A stretch of DNA of 64,000 nucleotides, taken from positions 3,227,501-3,291,500 of the forward strand of contig NZ_FNTZ01000001.1 of NCBI RefSeq assembly GCF_900105555.1. The letters are read 5' to 3'. Shown here piece after piece: positions 37,221-44,634 of this stretch. This stretch comes from Pseudomonas coleopterorum. GTDB taxonomy: Bacteria > Pseudomonadota > Gammaproteobacteria > Pseudomonadales > Pseudomonadaceae. The notes under the pieces are model-generated. The model saw nothing but the letters and a program-made list of their open reading frames with translations, was not told where the DNA came from and did not search any database. Positions within the stretch are counted from its first letter, which is position 1. Each line of letters begins with the position of its first letter. The position numbers and the translations under genes were made by a program.

Positions 37221-37745
37221 TCAATGCTCCGAACTGTCGCTGCCGATCAAGCCGCCCGAGACGGCTGCCGGAGTCACGGGTCGACGGGGTACAGACTCGC
37301 CACTCCCTACCCCAGGCCCGAACTGGGCTCGCAAGTCGCCGGGACCGAGCACGCGGCCGTCGTCCGCGCAGATCGACACGGGCCTGATACGTCTGCCGTT
37401 CTGGGAATCGGTGAAAACAATTCGCTCACCATCGGCGTGTGGCATGTGCTGCTCGCCCCATTGCGTCATGGCAACGAGGATCGGCTGCAGCTCTGCTCCC
37501 TTCTCTGAAAGCCGGTATTCCGGGTGGCCCGGACCCTCTGATCTCTGAAGAACGCCCTCATCGACCAGCTTCTTCAATCTCAGGGTCAGTACATTTCGCG
37601 AGATGCCCAGGCTCTTGTGAAACTGATCGAAACGGGTAAGACCGAAGAACGCATCCCTGATGATCAGAAGCGTCCAGTGCTCGCCGATCACCGACAGGGT
37701 TTGCGCCAGGGAGCAATTGAATTGCTCGAAGGATTTCAACTTCAC
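37221..37745 (-). CDS. HxlR family transcriptional regulator
   Basis: The winged helix-turn-helix spans about residues 8-100: CSLAQTLSVIGEHWTLLIIR, FDQFHKSLGISRNVLTLRLKKLVDEG, then the wing GHPEYRLSEKG. The remaining 70 residues are a longer tail than in minimal HxlR proteins (174 versus about 110-130). The start is a GTG at 37745. HxlR proteins often respond to electrophiles or quinones. The inverted repeat at 37760-37813, between it and the divergent methyltransferase, is its probable operator. Confidence 0.88.
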   Translation of the reverse strand: MKLKSFEQFNCSLAQTLSVIGEHWTLLIIRDAFFGLTRFDQFHKSLGISRNVLTLRLKKLVDEGVLQRSEGPGHPEYRLSEKGAELQPILVAMTQWGEQHMPHADGERIVFTDSQNGRRIRPVSICADDGRVLGPGDLRAQFGPGVGSGESVPRRPVTPAAVSGGLIGSDSSEH

Positions 37746-37759
37746 CGGAAGAACCCTGA

Positions 37760-37813
37760 TTGATTTAGTCCTTTGATGCTACTAGGATTAGTTCTGTCAA
37801 ACAACTAAATCAA
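37760..37813. promoter_or_regulatory. Inverted-repeat operator candidate for the HxlR regulator
   Basis: TTGATTTAGT (37760-37769) and ACTAAATCAA (37804-37813) are perfect ten-base inverted repeats 34 bases apart. Between them ACTAGGATTAGT (37781-37792) is a compact version of the same palindrome. The array spans the divergent promoters of the HxlR and methyltransferase genes. Confidence 0.55.
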
Positions 37814-37828
37814 ATGGAAGTACGTTCT

Positions 37829-38569
37829 ATGCCGTGTACTACGCTTGAGTCGCTGGTCATTGGTAGCCACCGAAGCCCAGACAACATCGCACGCAATGCC
37901 GCACGCCATCCGCTTGAAACGCTGGAGTTTTTCGGTCTGCAACCGGACATGACTGTGCTGGAAATACTCCCGGGCAAAGGTTGGTACACAGAGATTCTGG
38001 CGCCCTATCTGGCCGAGAATGGCCGCCTGTATGCGGCGCATTTCTCACCCGATGGCGTCGAGTCGTACATGCCCGTCATTCTGGAGATGTTCGAGGATCG
38101 GCTGGTCAACGAGCCTGAAACCTTCGGCAAGGTCATCGTTCGGCATATCAACCCGCCAAGGGAGATCAGTGTGGCGCCCGCCGGGAAGGCTGACTTGGCG
38201 ATGACCTTTCGCAACGTGCACAACTGGATAATGGCGGGCCAGGAGCATGAGTACTTCGCCGCGTTCTTCAAGGCGGTCAAACCCGGAGGCGTCCTGGGCG
38301 TCGAGGAACACAGGGCGCCGGAACATGCTGACATGCACAGCATGCGCACCACGGGTTATGTGACGCAAGCGTACGTGATCGAGCTAGCAGAGCGCGCCGG
38401 TTTCGTTCTCGAAGCCACGAGTGAGATCAATGCCAATCACAGGGACACGAAGGATCATCCCAAGGGGATATGGTCCCTCCCGCCGTTGCTCATGTCAGGC
38501 GACGTCGACAAATACCAGGCGATTGGCGAAAGCGATCGAATGACCTTGAGGTTTCGCAAACCGCAGTGA
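37829..38569 (+). CDS. Class I SAM-dependent methyltransferase-like protein
   Basis: The 246-residue protein has a Rossmann methyltransferase core with TVLEILPGKGWYTEILAPYL (motif I, about 47-66), GRLYAAHFS, and an acidic later motif FFKAVKPGGVLGVEEH. Many relatives carry a signal peptide; none is seen here. The start at ATG 37829 is preferred because GGAAG lies eight bases upstream, while ATG 37814 abuts the inverted repeat and has no ribosome site. Substrate unknown. It is divergent from the HxlR gene and likely under its control. Confidence 0.75.
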   Translation: MPCTTLESLVIGSHRSPDNIARNAARHPLETLEFFGLQPDMTVLEILPGKGWYTEILAPYLAENGRLYAAHFSPDGVESYMPVILEMFEDRLVNEPETFGKVIVRHINPPREISVAPAGKADLAMTFRNVHNWIMAGQEHEYFAAFFKAVKPGGVLGVEEHRAPEHADMHSMRTTGYVTQAYVIELAERAGFVLEATSEINANHRDTKDHPKGIWSLPPLLMSGDVDKYQAIGESDRMTLRFRKPQ

Positions 38570-38660
38570 TGATTCGTGCGTTGAACGGGGCCGCAGTCGT
38601 AGCGGTCCTGGGTCTGCATTCTTCGCCATGGGAATAACCTGAATCATTTCCCTGGAAACC

Positions 38661-38696
38661 AAAAACCCCCGAAACGCTAAGCGCTCCGGGGGTTTC
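38661..38696 (-). terminator. Rho-independent terminator of the tRNA-Ser gene
   Basis: On the minus strand, AACCCCCGGAGCG pairs with CGTTTCGGGGGTT around a short loop and is followed by a T-run (A-run at 38661-38665 on the plus strand). It lies just after the 3' end of the tRNA. Confidence 0.8.
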
Positions 38697-38710
38697 TGAC
38701 GTATCGAATA

Positions 38711-38800
38711 TGGCGGTGAAGAAGGGATTCGAACCCTTGATACAGTTTCCTGTATACACACTTTCCAGGCGTGCTCCTTCAGCCACTCGGACACTTCACC
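38711..38800 (-). tRNA. tRNA-Ser (anticodon GGA)
   Basis: The 90-base gene, read on the minus strand, starts GGTGAAGTGTCCGAGTGGC and ends with an encoded CCA (38711-38713). The anticodon loop is CTGGAAA, giving GGA for UCC/UCU serine codons. A long variable arm, as in all class II serine tRNAs, is formed by GTGTATACAGGAAACTGTATC. The T-loop GGTTCGAATCC is intact. No integrated element is seen at its 3' end. Confidence 0.97.
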
Positions 38801-39012
38801 GTTTCCCTGCAAACCTGTTCGGTCTGTCGAGGCGCGCTAATGTAGTCGAAAGCGCTCGCGATGGCAAAGCTTTTTTGCAAGATTTTCATGCGCTTAAGCA
38901 AAGCCTTGGATTTCTTCGCAGGTGCTGGCGTGACTGGTCAGTCAGTCACGGCGCTTTACCCGGCCGACAAGGCTGGGTAACGTCGGCGCCACAACATGAT
39001 AAGGAATAGCGC

Positions 39013-39702
39013 ATGAACGAGCTGGTCGATTACCGATTCGAGGACGGCATTGCCACCTTGACCCTGAACAACGGCAAGGTGAATGCCATCTCGCCCGAGG
39101 TCATTGCGGCGTTGAACGACGCTCTGGACCAGGCCGTGCAGGCGCGTGCGGTGGTGATCATCACAGGGCAGGCCGGTATTCTCTCGGCCGGCTACGACCT
39201 CAAGGTCATGACCTCGAGCCCGCAGAATGCGATCAGCCTGGTCACCCAGGGCTCTACCCTCGCCCGCCGGCTGTTGAGCCATCCGTTTCCGGTCATCGTC
39301 GCCTGCCCGGGGCACGCGGTGGCCAAGGGTGCGTTCCTGCTGCTGTCGGCCGATTACCGGATCGGTGTCGAGGGGCCTTTCCATATTGGTCTGAACGAGG
39401 TGCAGATCGGCATGACCATGCACCATGCCGGCATCGAGCTGGCGCGGGATCGCCTGGGACGTGCGGCCTTCGAGCGCTCGGTGATCGGCGCGGAAATGTT
39501 CGACCCGGCCGGCGCGTTGCAGGCCGGTTTTCTCGATCAGATCGTCGCGCCCGAGCAGTTGCAGTCAGCTGCGCTGGCCGCCGCGCAGCGGTTGCAGAAG
39601 CTGAACATGAAAGCTCACGCCAAGACCAAGCTCAAGGCACGTCGCGCGTTTCTGGAAACCCTCGACGAAGCGATCCTGCTCGATCAGGAGCAAGGCTTCT
39701 GA
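39013..39702 (+). CDS. Enoyl-CoA hydratase/isomerase (crotonase) family protein
   Basis: The 229-residue protein has the crotonase N-terminal segment GIATLTLNNGKVNAISPEV. The oxyanion-hole region AGILSAGYDLKVM (about 55-67) replaces the usual AFCAGADL, and CPGHAVAKGAFLLLSADYRIG covers the second oxyanion loop. The Glu residues of classical hydratases are not obvious, so hydratase activity is uncertain and an isomerase or thioesterase-like role is possible. AGGAATAGCGC precedes the ATG. It stands alone between the tRNA and the acyltransferase gene. Confidence 0.82.
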   Translation: MNELVDYRFEDGIATLTLNNGKVNAISPEVIAALNDALDQAVQARAVVIITGQAGILSAGYDLKVMTSSPQNAISLVTQGSTLARRLLSHPFPVIVACPGHAVAKGAFLLLSADYRIGVEGPFHIGLNEVQIGMTMHHAGIELARDRLGRAAFERSVIGAEMFDPAGALQAGFLDQIVAPEQLQSAALAAAQRLQKLNMKAHAKTKLKARRAFLETLDEAILLDQEQGF

Positions 39703-39786
39703 CAGCGAGCGGCACGCCAGACCTGCAATTGCCGATAGGGGTGCACGACCGTACACTGATGTTTTCCATTCAAGGTATTGCGCAGG

Positions 39787-40509
39787 ATGCTCTACGCCGT
39801 TCGTCTCGTGTTGTTGGGGCTGCATTTCGTTGCAGTGGGTGTGCTGGGATTGTTGCTCGGGCTGTGTCGACCGTTTCATCCCGACAACACCCGGTTGTTT
39901 GCCCGGCTCTATTCACTGCCCGCCAGACGGGTGCTGGGTGTAAAGGTCGAGGCGCAAGTGGATTCGCTGAACGCACAGCCGCCCGGTTTCGTCATGGTTG
40001 CCAATCATCAGTCCAACTACGACCTGTTCCTGCTCGGCGGCATCGTGCCGCCGCGCACGGTGGCGGTCGGCAAGAAGAGCCTGGGGCTGATCCCGCTGTT
40101 CGGTCAGTTGTTCTGGCTGGGCGGCAACATCCTGGTCAATCGCGAGAACGCCCGAGAGGCTCGCCGCTCGTTGCAGCTCACGTCGAAAACCCTGCGTGAC
40201 CGCAGCACCTCCATCTGGATCTTTCCCGAAGGCACCCGCAACGGCACCGATGAACTGCTGCCGTTCAAGAAAGGCGCCTTTCACATGGCCATCGATGCCG
40301 GCGTGCCTATCGTCCCGGTGTGCATCAGCCGCTATCGGCGCACGCTGCGCCTGGGCCGCTGGCGCAGTGGCCAGGTGCGCGTGCGGGCGCTGGCGCCCAT
40401 CGCCACCCAAGACCTGACGCACAAGGACACCGCCGAGCTGCTGCAACGCTGCCGCGCCCAGATGCAGCAGACGATCGATGAACTGGACCACGAACTGCGC
40501 CGCGCCTAG
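39787..40509 (+). CDS. 1-acyl-sn-glycerol-3-phosphate acyltransferase (PlsC family)
   Basis: The 240-residue protein has an N-terminal membrane anchor (about 1-25), the catalytic NHQSNYD (HX4D, about 70-76) and the phosphate-binding FPEGTRNG, followed by KKGAFHMAIDAGVPIVPV. It transfers an acyl chain to lysophosphatidic acid to make phosphatidic acid at the inner membrane. ATG 39787 is chosen over TTG 39778. It is one of several PlsC homologues expected in Pseudomonas. Confidence 0.88.
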   Translation: MLYAVRLVLLGLHFVAVGVLGLLLGLCRPFHPDNTRLFARLYSLPARRVLGVKVEAQVDSLNAQPPGFVMVANHQSNYDLFLLGGIVPPRTVAVGKKSLGLIPLFGQLFWLGGNILVNRENAREARRSLQLTSKTLRDRSTSIWIFPEGTRNGTDELLPFKKGAFHMAIDAGVPIVPVCISRYRRTLRLGRWRSGQVRVRALAPIATQDLTHKDTAELLQRCRAQMQQTIDELDHELRRA

Positions 40510-40569
40510 ACACTCCTATCCACAGCGGGCCCATACCGGGCCGCCCCGCCAACCGAAGAAGTGAACATC

Positions 40570-41541
40570 ATGGGCCGAGTGGTCGCCGCCGCCGTATACA
40601 GCGCGGGCAAGAAGATTACCGATATCAACCTCGACGAAGGCGCGAAGTGGGCACGGCGCCCGGGGCATTTCGTTTGGATCGGCCTGGAGCAACCCAGCGC
40701 CGAGCAGATGAGCCAGTTGCAGAAGCAGTTCGACCTGCACGAACTGGCCATCGAAGATGCTCTGGAGGTGCACAGCCGGCCCAAGCTGGAGACCTTCGGC
40801 GATGCGCTGTTCATCGTCACCTACTCGCCTATTCGCCGCGACGACAAGGTGGAGTTCGTCGAGACCCATATCTTCGCCGGGCGTGGCTACATCATCACCT
40901 GCCGCAATGGCCATTCGGCGTCCTATGCCTCGGTGCGCAAGCGCTGCGAGGCCCGACCACTGCTGCTGGATCACGGTGAGGATTTCGTCCTCTATGCGCT
41001 ACTGGACTTCGTGACCGAAAACTATCAGCCAGTCAGCGAGACCATCCACGCCGAGATCGAAGCACTGGAACGCAGGGTGCTCGGGGGTTCGCTCAATGAG
41101 GCCGACATCCAGCACCTGCACGGGCTGCGCCGCGAGCTGCTGCGCATGCGGCGCTACGTGGCGCCCATGGTCGAGATCAGCGAGGAGCTGCAACGGCTGG
41201 ACTTCCCGTTCATCGACAAGAACATGCGCCCCTACTTCCGCGACGTGCAGATTCACGTGACGCGGCAGATGGAAGACCTGGGCACCATGAGCGACATCGC
41301 CACGCAGACCATCGAGATCGGCCTGCTGCTGGAGTCGTCACGACAAAGCATCACCCAGCGCAAGTTCGCCGCCTGGGCTGCGATACTGGCCTTCCCCACG
41401 GCCATTGCCGGCATCTACGGGATGAACTTCGAAAACATGCCCGAGCTGAGTTGGCACTATGGTTACTACATCGTGCTGGGCGTGATCGTGTCCGGCTGCA
41501 CCGGCTTGTTCGCCGGCTTCAAGCGCGCCGGCTGGCTGTAG
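40570..41541 (+). CDS. corA: CorA family magnesium/cobalt transporter
   Basis: The 323-residue protein has a large cytoplasmic N-domain and two C-terminal membrane helices. Between them is the YGMNFENMPELSWHYGY selectivity loop (about 281-297) with the essential GMN. It works as a pentameric Mg2+ channel, also carrying Co2+ and Ni2+. ATG 40570 is chosen; GTG 40561 is an in-frame alternative. It is convergent with the glutamine amidotransferase gene. Confidence 0.92.
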   Translation: MGRVVAAAVYSAGKKITDINLDEGAKWARRPGHFVWIGLEQPSAEQMSQLQKQFDLHELAIEDALEVHSRPKLETFGDALFIVTYSPIRRDDKVEFVETHIFAGRGYIITCRNGHSASYASVRKRCEARPLLLDHGEDFVLYALLDFVTENYQPVSETIHAEIEALERRVLGGSLNEADIQHLHGLRRELLRMRRYVAPMVEISEELQRLDFPFIDKNMRPYFRDVQIHVTRQMEDLGTMSDIATQTIEIGLLLESSRQSITQRKFAAWAAILAFPTAIAGIYGMNFENMPELSWHYGYYIVLGVIVSGCTGLFAGFKRAGWL

Positions 41542-41578
41542 CCCGACGCGAAAAGCCCTCACCGCAGCCCGTTGCCCT

Positions 41579-42304
41579 TCACTGAGCGGGCTGGGTACCC
41601 TGCGCCACGAAACGCATCATCCACTCCGCCACGGTGACGCCGTGGTGATCGCGGTCGAGGCTGGCAATCGCCTGCTGATACACCGGCTCGCCCAGGTGCT
41701 GCTGACGAATGTCGAGCAGCGCGCGGGAGTAGTCGTGGATGAACTCCGGATGACCCTGGAAGCACAGCACCTGATCACCGATCTGGTAGGCCGCGAATGG
41801 GCAGAATTCGCTCGACGCCACCACCGAGGCGTCCTTGGGCAGCGAAGTCACTTGATCTTGATGGCTGATGAGCAAGGTCAGGGTCTCGATTTCCGGGGTC
41901 ATCCAAGGCGCGCGATTGGCCAGGCTGTACTCGTGGGTTCCCACGCCCCAGCCTTGGGTGGCGCGCTCGGCCTTGCCGCCCAGCAGGAGCGCCAGCAGCT
42001 GATGACCGAAGCAGATGCCCAGCAGCTTGTCGCCACGCTGGTAGCGCTCCAGCAAGAACGCCTTCAGCGTCTCGATCCATGGGTCGGTGGCAAACGAGTC
42101 CGCCTTGCTGCCCGTCACCAGATACGCGTCGTACTGGGCATCGGCGGGCGGATACTCGCCATTCATCACGTTGAACACGGTGAACCGGGCAGGAATGGGT
42201 TGGCTGGCAAACAGCCTTTCGAACATCCGTCCATAGCCATGGTATTGCTCGACCAATTCGGGCCGCAGGACGTCGGTTTCCAGAATGCAGATGTTGAGGG
42301 TCAT
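41579..42304 (-). CDS. Class I glutamine amidotransferase-like protein
   Basis: The 241-residue protein is a stand-alone GATase1 domain. The nucleophile is Cys in LLGICFGHQLLA (about 94-105), and the His of the triad is in CFQGHPEF (about 183-190) with a Glu/Asp nearby. Such free proteins, annotated as GMP-synthase-like, include gamma-glutamyl-polyamine or peptide hydrolases as well as ammonia donors. No synthase partner is adjacent, so the substrate is unknown. It ends close to the corA stop. Confidence 0.85.
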   Translation of the reverse strand: MTLNICILETDVLRPELVEQYHGYGRMFERLFASQPIPARFTVFNVMNGEYPPADAQYDAYLVTGSKADSFATDPWIETLKAFLLERYQRGDKLLGICFGHQLLALLLGGKAERATQGWGVGTHEYSLANRAPWMTPEIETLTLLISHQDQVTSLPKDASVVASSEFCPFAAYQIGDQVLCFQGHPEFIHDYSRALLDIRQQHLGEPVYQQAIASLDRDHHGVTVAEWMMRFVAQGTQPAQ

Positions 42305-42377
42305 AGGTCACTCGAAGAAGAGGGAACGCAGGTGACAAGCCTGCCCGTTAATCGATTCCGCTGGCAAGTGAAGCCGC

Positions 42378-42464
42378 TTCGAATTTAGCCGATGAACGGT
42401 AGATTGCCTCTGCAGTCGTGCATTCCCGAACTCGGCCGTCTAGCCCGGCATGTTCGAATTTAGC
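42378..42464. repeat. Direct repeat TTCGAATTTAGC in a non-coding stretch
   Basis: TTCGAATTTAGC occurs at 42378-42389 and again, identical, at 42453-42464, 75 bases apart. A third partial copy (ATTCGAAAAA) lies near 42490. The region 42305-42558 has no gene and probably carries the promoter of the small frames that follow. Confidence 0.4.
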
Positions 42465-42558
42465 GAAAGAGTTCCTTAGTCGAACTCGATTCGAAAAACC
42501 CGCCGAATTGCAGCAAAGCGTTCTAAGCCGCGCCAATCAAGGGTTCTAAGGTAAAAGC

Positions 42559-42669
42559 ATGACTATTGATGCCGCCGATTGCGTGCATCGAGTCGTGGGG
42601 GTGCACCTTTTCGCCAAGCTCAACCCAGGTTGTGGCACGCGTTGGCGCCAGGAAGAACATAACTCATAG
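42559..42669 (+). CDS. Possible 36-residue ORF ahead of a small membrane protein
   Basis: ATG 42559 has AAGG seven bases upstream. The peptide (MTIDAADCVHRVVGVHLFAK...) shows no known domain. It ends ten bases before the next small frame and may be a leader peptide for it. Coding status is uncertain. Confidence 0.25.
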   Translation: MTIDAADCVHRVVGVHLFAKLNPGCGTRWRQEEHNS

Positions 42670-42679
42670 GCAGTCTGCC

Positions 42680-42775
42680 ATGTTCAAACATCCGAAAATC
42701 CGTCAGGCCGGACTGATCGTGTTCACCATGACCTTGGTACTGATCCTGCCCAATCTGGGCAGGTTGTTCAGTTGA
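42680..42775 (+). CDS. Small single-helix membrane protein
   Basis: The 31 residues read as a basic N-terminus (MFKHPKIRQ) followed by one membrane helix (about 10-25, AGLIVFTMTLVLILPNL). Positive-inside charge predicts the N-terminus in the cytoplasm. AGG sits nine bases before the ATG. No function is assigned. It is convergent with the transglutaminase gene. Confidence 0.45.
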   Translation: MFKHPKIRQAGLIVFTMTLVLILPNLGRLFS

Positions 42776-42841
42776 ACGGTGGGCGCCAGGCACAAAACCG
42801 TCGTCAGGTCCGAAGTCCTGGCGATGGCGTCGATTGAACAC

Positions 42842-43675
42842 CTAGCCTTGGGTCTGGCTCTGCGATTGGGGCTGACCGGCCACGCTGACGACGGGCGCAC
42901 TCGGCGCGACCAGGACCTTGGCGTGCATCTGTTCGAAACCGCCACCGCGACGCATGCCGCGTACCGGGCAGGCGTCCAGGTAATCCAGGCCAACCGCCAG
43001 CTTTAGATGACGTTCGGGCCGCGCGAGCTGGTTGGTCACGTCGAAACTGTACCAGGCGTCGTCCAGCCAAGCTTCGGCCCAAGCATGACTGGCCATGTGC
43101 TCGGTGTCCTCGGTGAACAGATAGCCCGACACATAGCGCGCCGGGATGCCGAGGCTGCGGGCGCAGGCAAGAAACGCGTGGGTGTGGTCCTGGCAGACTC
43201 CGGCACCGCTGGCGAAAGCTTGGGCGGCACTGGTGTCCACGGCCGTTGCGCCGCTGGTGTAGGCGATGCGCTGGTGCAGGCCTTGCATCAGGTCGATCAG
43301 GCCATTGCGGTCGCGCCGGGTGGGGCACTGCTGGGCGGCGAAGGCACGCAAGGCATCGTCGGCGTCGGTCAGCCGAGTGAAGCGCAGGAACGGCAGAGGT
43401 GATTGCGTTTCGTGTTCGGCTTCACGGGTCTCATCGATTTCGACCTGGCCGCGCGCACCGATGATGATCGCATCATGGGGATCGTCCAGGGTCAGCACGT
43501 GCAGGATGTTACCGAATGGATCGAGCTGGGCCCGCACGGGGCGCGGCAGGTCCAGTTGCCAGCTCAGGATGCGCTGGCGCTCGCTGTCGTGGGGTGTCAG
43601 CCTCAGGTACTGGATGCTGGCCCGCACCTCATCATCGTAGTGATAGGCTGTTTCGTGACTGATGTTGAGCCTCAT
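42842..43675 (-). CDS. Transglutaminase-like protein of the ATP-grasp/alpha-E cassette
   Basis: The 277-residue protein starts MRLNISHETAYHYDDEV, the beta-rich N-domain seen in this family. The papain-like core follows, with catalytic Cys in GAGVCQDHTHAFLACARSLG (about 160-179), His in ASHAWAEAWL and Asp in YSFDVTN. It overlaps the alpha-E gene by four bases. It may cleave or crosslink a peptide made by the neighbouring ATP-grasp enzyme (inference). The frame is open upstream to 43747, but the overlap start is favoured. Confidence 0.88.
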   Translation of the reverse strand: MRLNISHETAYHYDDEVRASIQYLRLTPHDSERQRILSWQLDLPRPVRAQLDPFGNILHVLTLDDPHDAIIIGARGQVEIDETREAEHETQSPLPFLRFTRLTDADDALRAFAAQQCPTRRDRNGLIDLMQGLHQRIAYTSGATAVDTSAAQAFASGAGVCQDHTHAFLACARSLGIPARYVSGYLFTEDTEHMASHAWAEAWLDDAWYSFDVTNQLARPERHLKLAVGLDYLDACPVRGMRRGGGFEQMHAKVLVAPSAPVVSVAGQPQSQSQTQG

Positions 43676-44622
43676 ACAGCCTCCAGATAGGAACTGTGAA
43701 TCGCGTTGCCCAGCTGGCGCACCAGTGGGATCTGTTCGTTCAACCACTCATGCAGGCCCTCGTCGAGGATCTCGCCGATGCCGGTGTAGCGCAGACGCGC
43801 GTCCAGCTCGGCCGCCAGACGCTGGGCCGGACGGCCGTTGGCACCCGGCAGGTCGGCGAGGATCTGATTGATCTCCTCGGTACAGGCGCGCAACGAGCGC
43901 GGCACGTCGGCACGCAGCAGCAACAGCTCCGCCACCGGCTTGGCCGCCGGCGCGTCGCGGTAGATCTCGGTGTAGGCTTCGAAACTCGACAACGCGCGCA
44001 ACAGCGCGCTCCACTGGTAGTAGCCCCGTGCCGAGCTGTCGTCGACCGAGTAGGCTTCATCGCCGAGCATTTCGTAACGTGCATCGAGCAGACGCAGGGT
44101 GTTGTCGGCGCGCTCGATGAAGGTGCCCAGACGGATGAAGCGGAAGGCATCGTTGCGCATCAAAGTGCCGTAGGTGGCGCCACGAAACAGGTGGGCGCGC
44201 TCCTTGACCCAGTCGCAGAAACGGCTCATGCCGTAGCGACCCACGCCCTGCTCGGCAATGCCACGGATCTCAAGCCAGGTGGAGTTGATGTTCTCCCACA
44301 TGTCGGCGGTGATGCGTCCGCGCACCGCATGAGCGCTGGCACGCGCCGCCCCCAGGCAGCTGTAGATGCTGGCCGGGTTGGCCGGATCCAGGGCGAAGAA
44401 ATGCAGCAGGCGCTCGGCGTGCAGCTTGCCATGACGCGCCAGGTAGTCTTCCAGGGTGCCGGTGATCAACAGCGGCATGGCGATTTCATCCAGACCGTCA
44501 CCCCGGCCGTCCTGGGGCATCAGCGACAGCGAATAGCTGACATCGAGCATGCGCGCCAGGTTTTCGACGCGCTCCAGATAGCGCGACATCCAATACAGAT
44601 CAGAGGCAGTTCTACTTAGCAT
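43672..44622 (-). CDS. Alpha-E domain-containing protein
   Basis: The 316 residues are almost entirely helical, beginning MLSRTASDLYWMSRYLERVENLARMLDV, the diagnostic start of alpha-E proteins. Conserved charged helices such as FIRLGTFIERADNTLRLLD follow. Its biochemical role is not established; members are found with ATP-grasp and transglutaminase partners. The neighbours overlap it by four bases or sit 12 bases away, so the three proteins are co-produced. Confidence 0.9.
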   Translation of the reverse strand: MLSRTASDLYWMSRYLERVENLARMLDVSYSLSLMPQDGRGDGLDEIAMPLLITGTLEDYLARHGKLHAERLLHFFALDPANPASIYSCLGAARASAHAVRGRITADMWENINSTWLEIRGIAEQGVGRYGMSRFCDWVKERAHLFRGATYGTLMRNDAFRFIRLGTFIERADNTLRLLDARYEMLGDEAYSVDDSSARGYYQWSALLRALSSFEAYTEIYRDAPAAKPVAELLLLRADVPRSLRACTEEINQILADLPGANGRPAQRLAAELDARLRYTGIGEILDEGLHEWLNEQIPLVRQLGNAIHSSYLEAV

Positions 44623-44634
44623 TGGCAGGCATCC

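Noticed and set aside
38711..38800. tRNA-Ser as an integration site for a mobile element
   Set aside because: No direct repeat of the tRNA 3' end and no intact integrase gene were seen nearby; the remnant at 13817 is far away.
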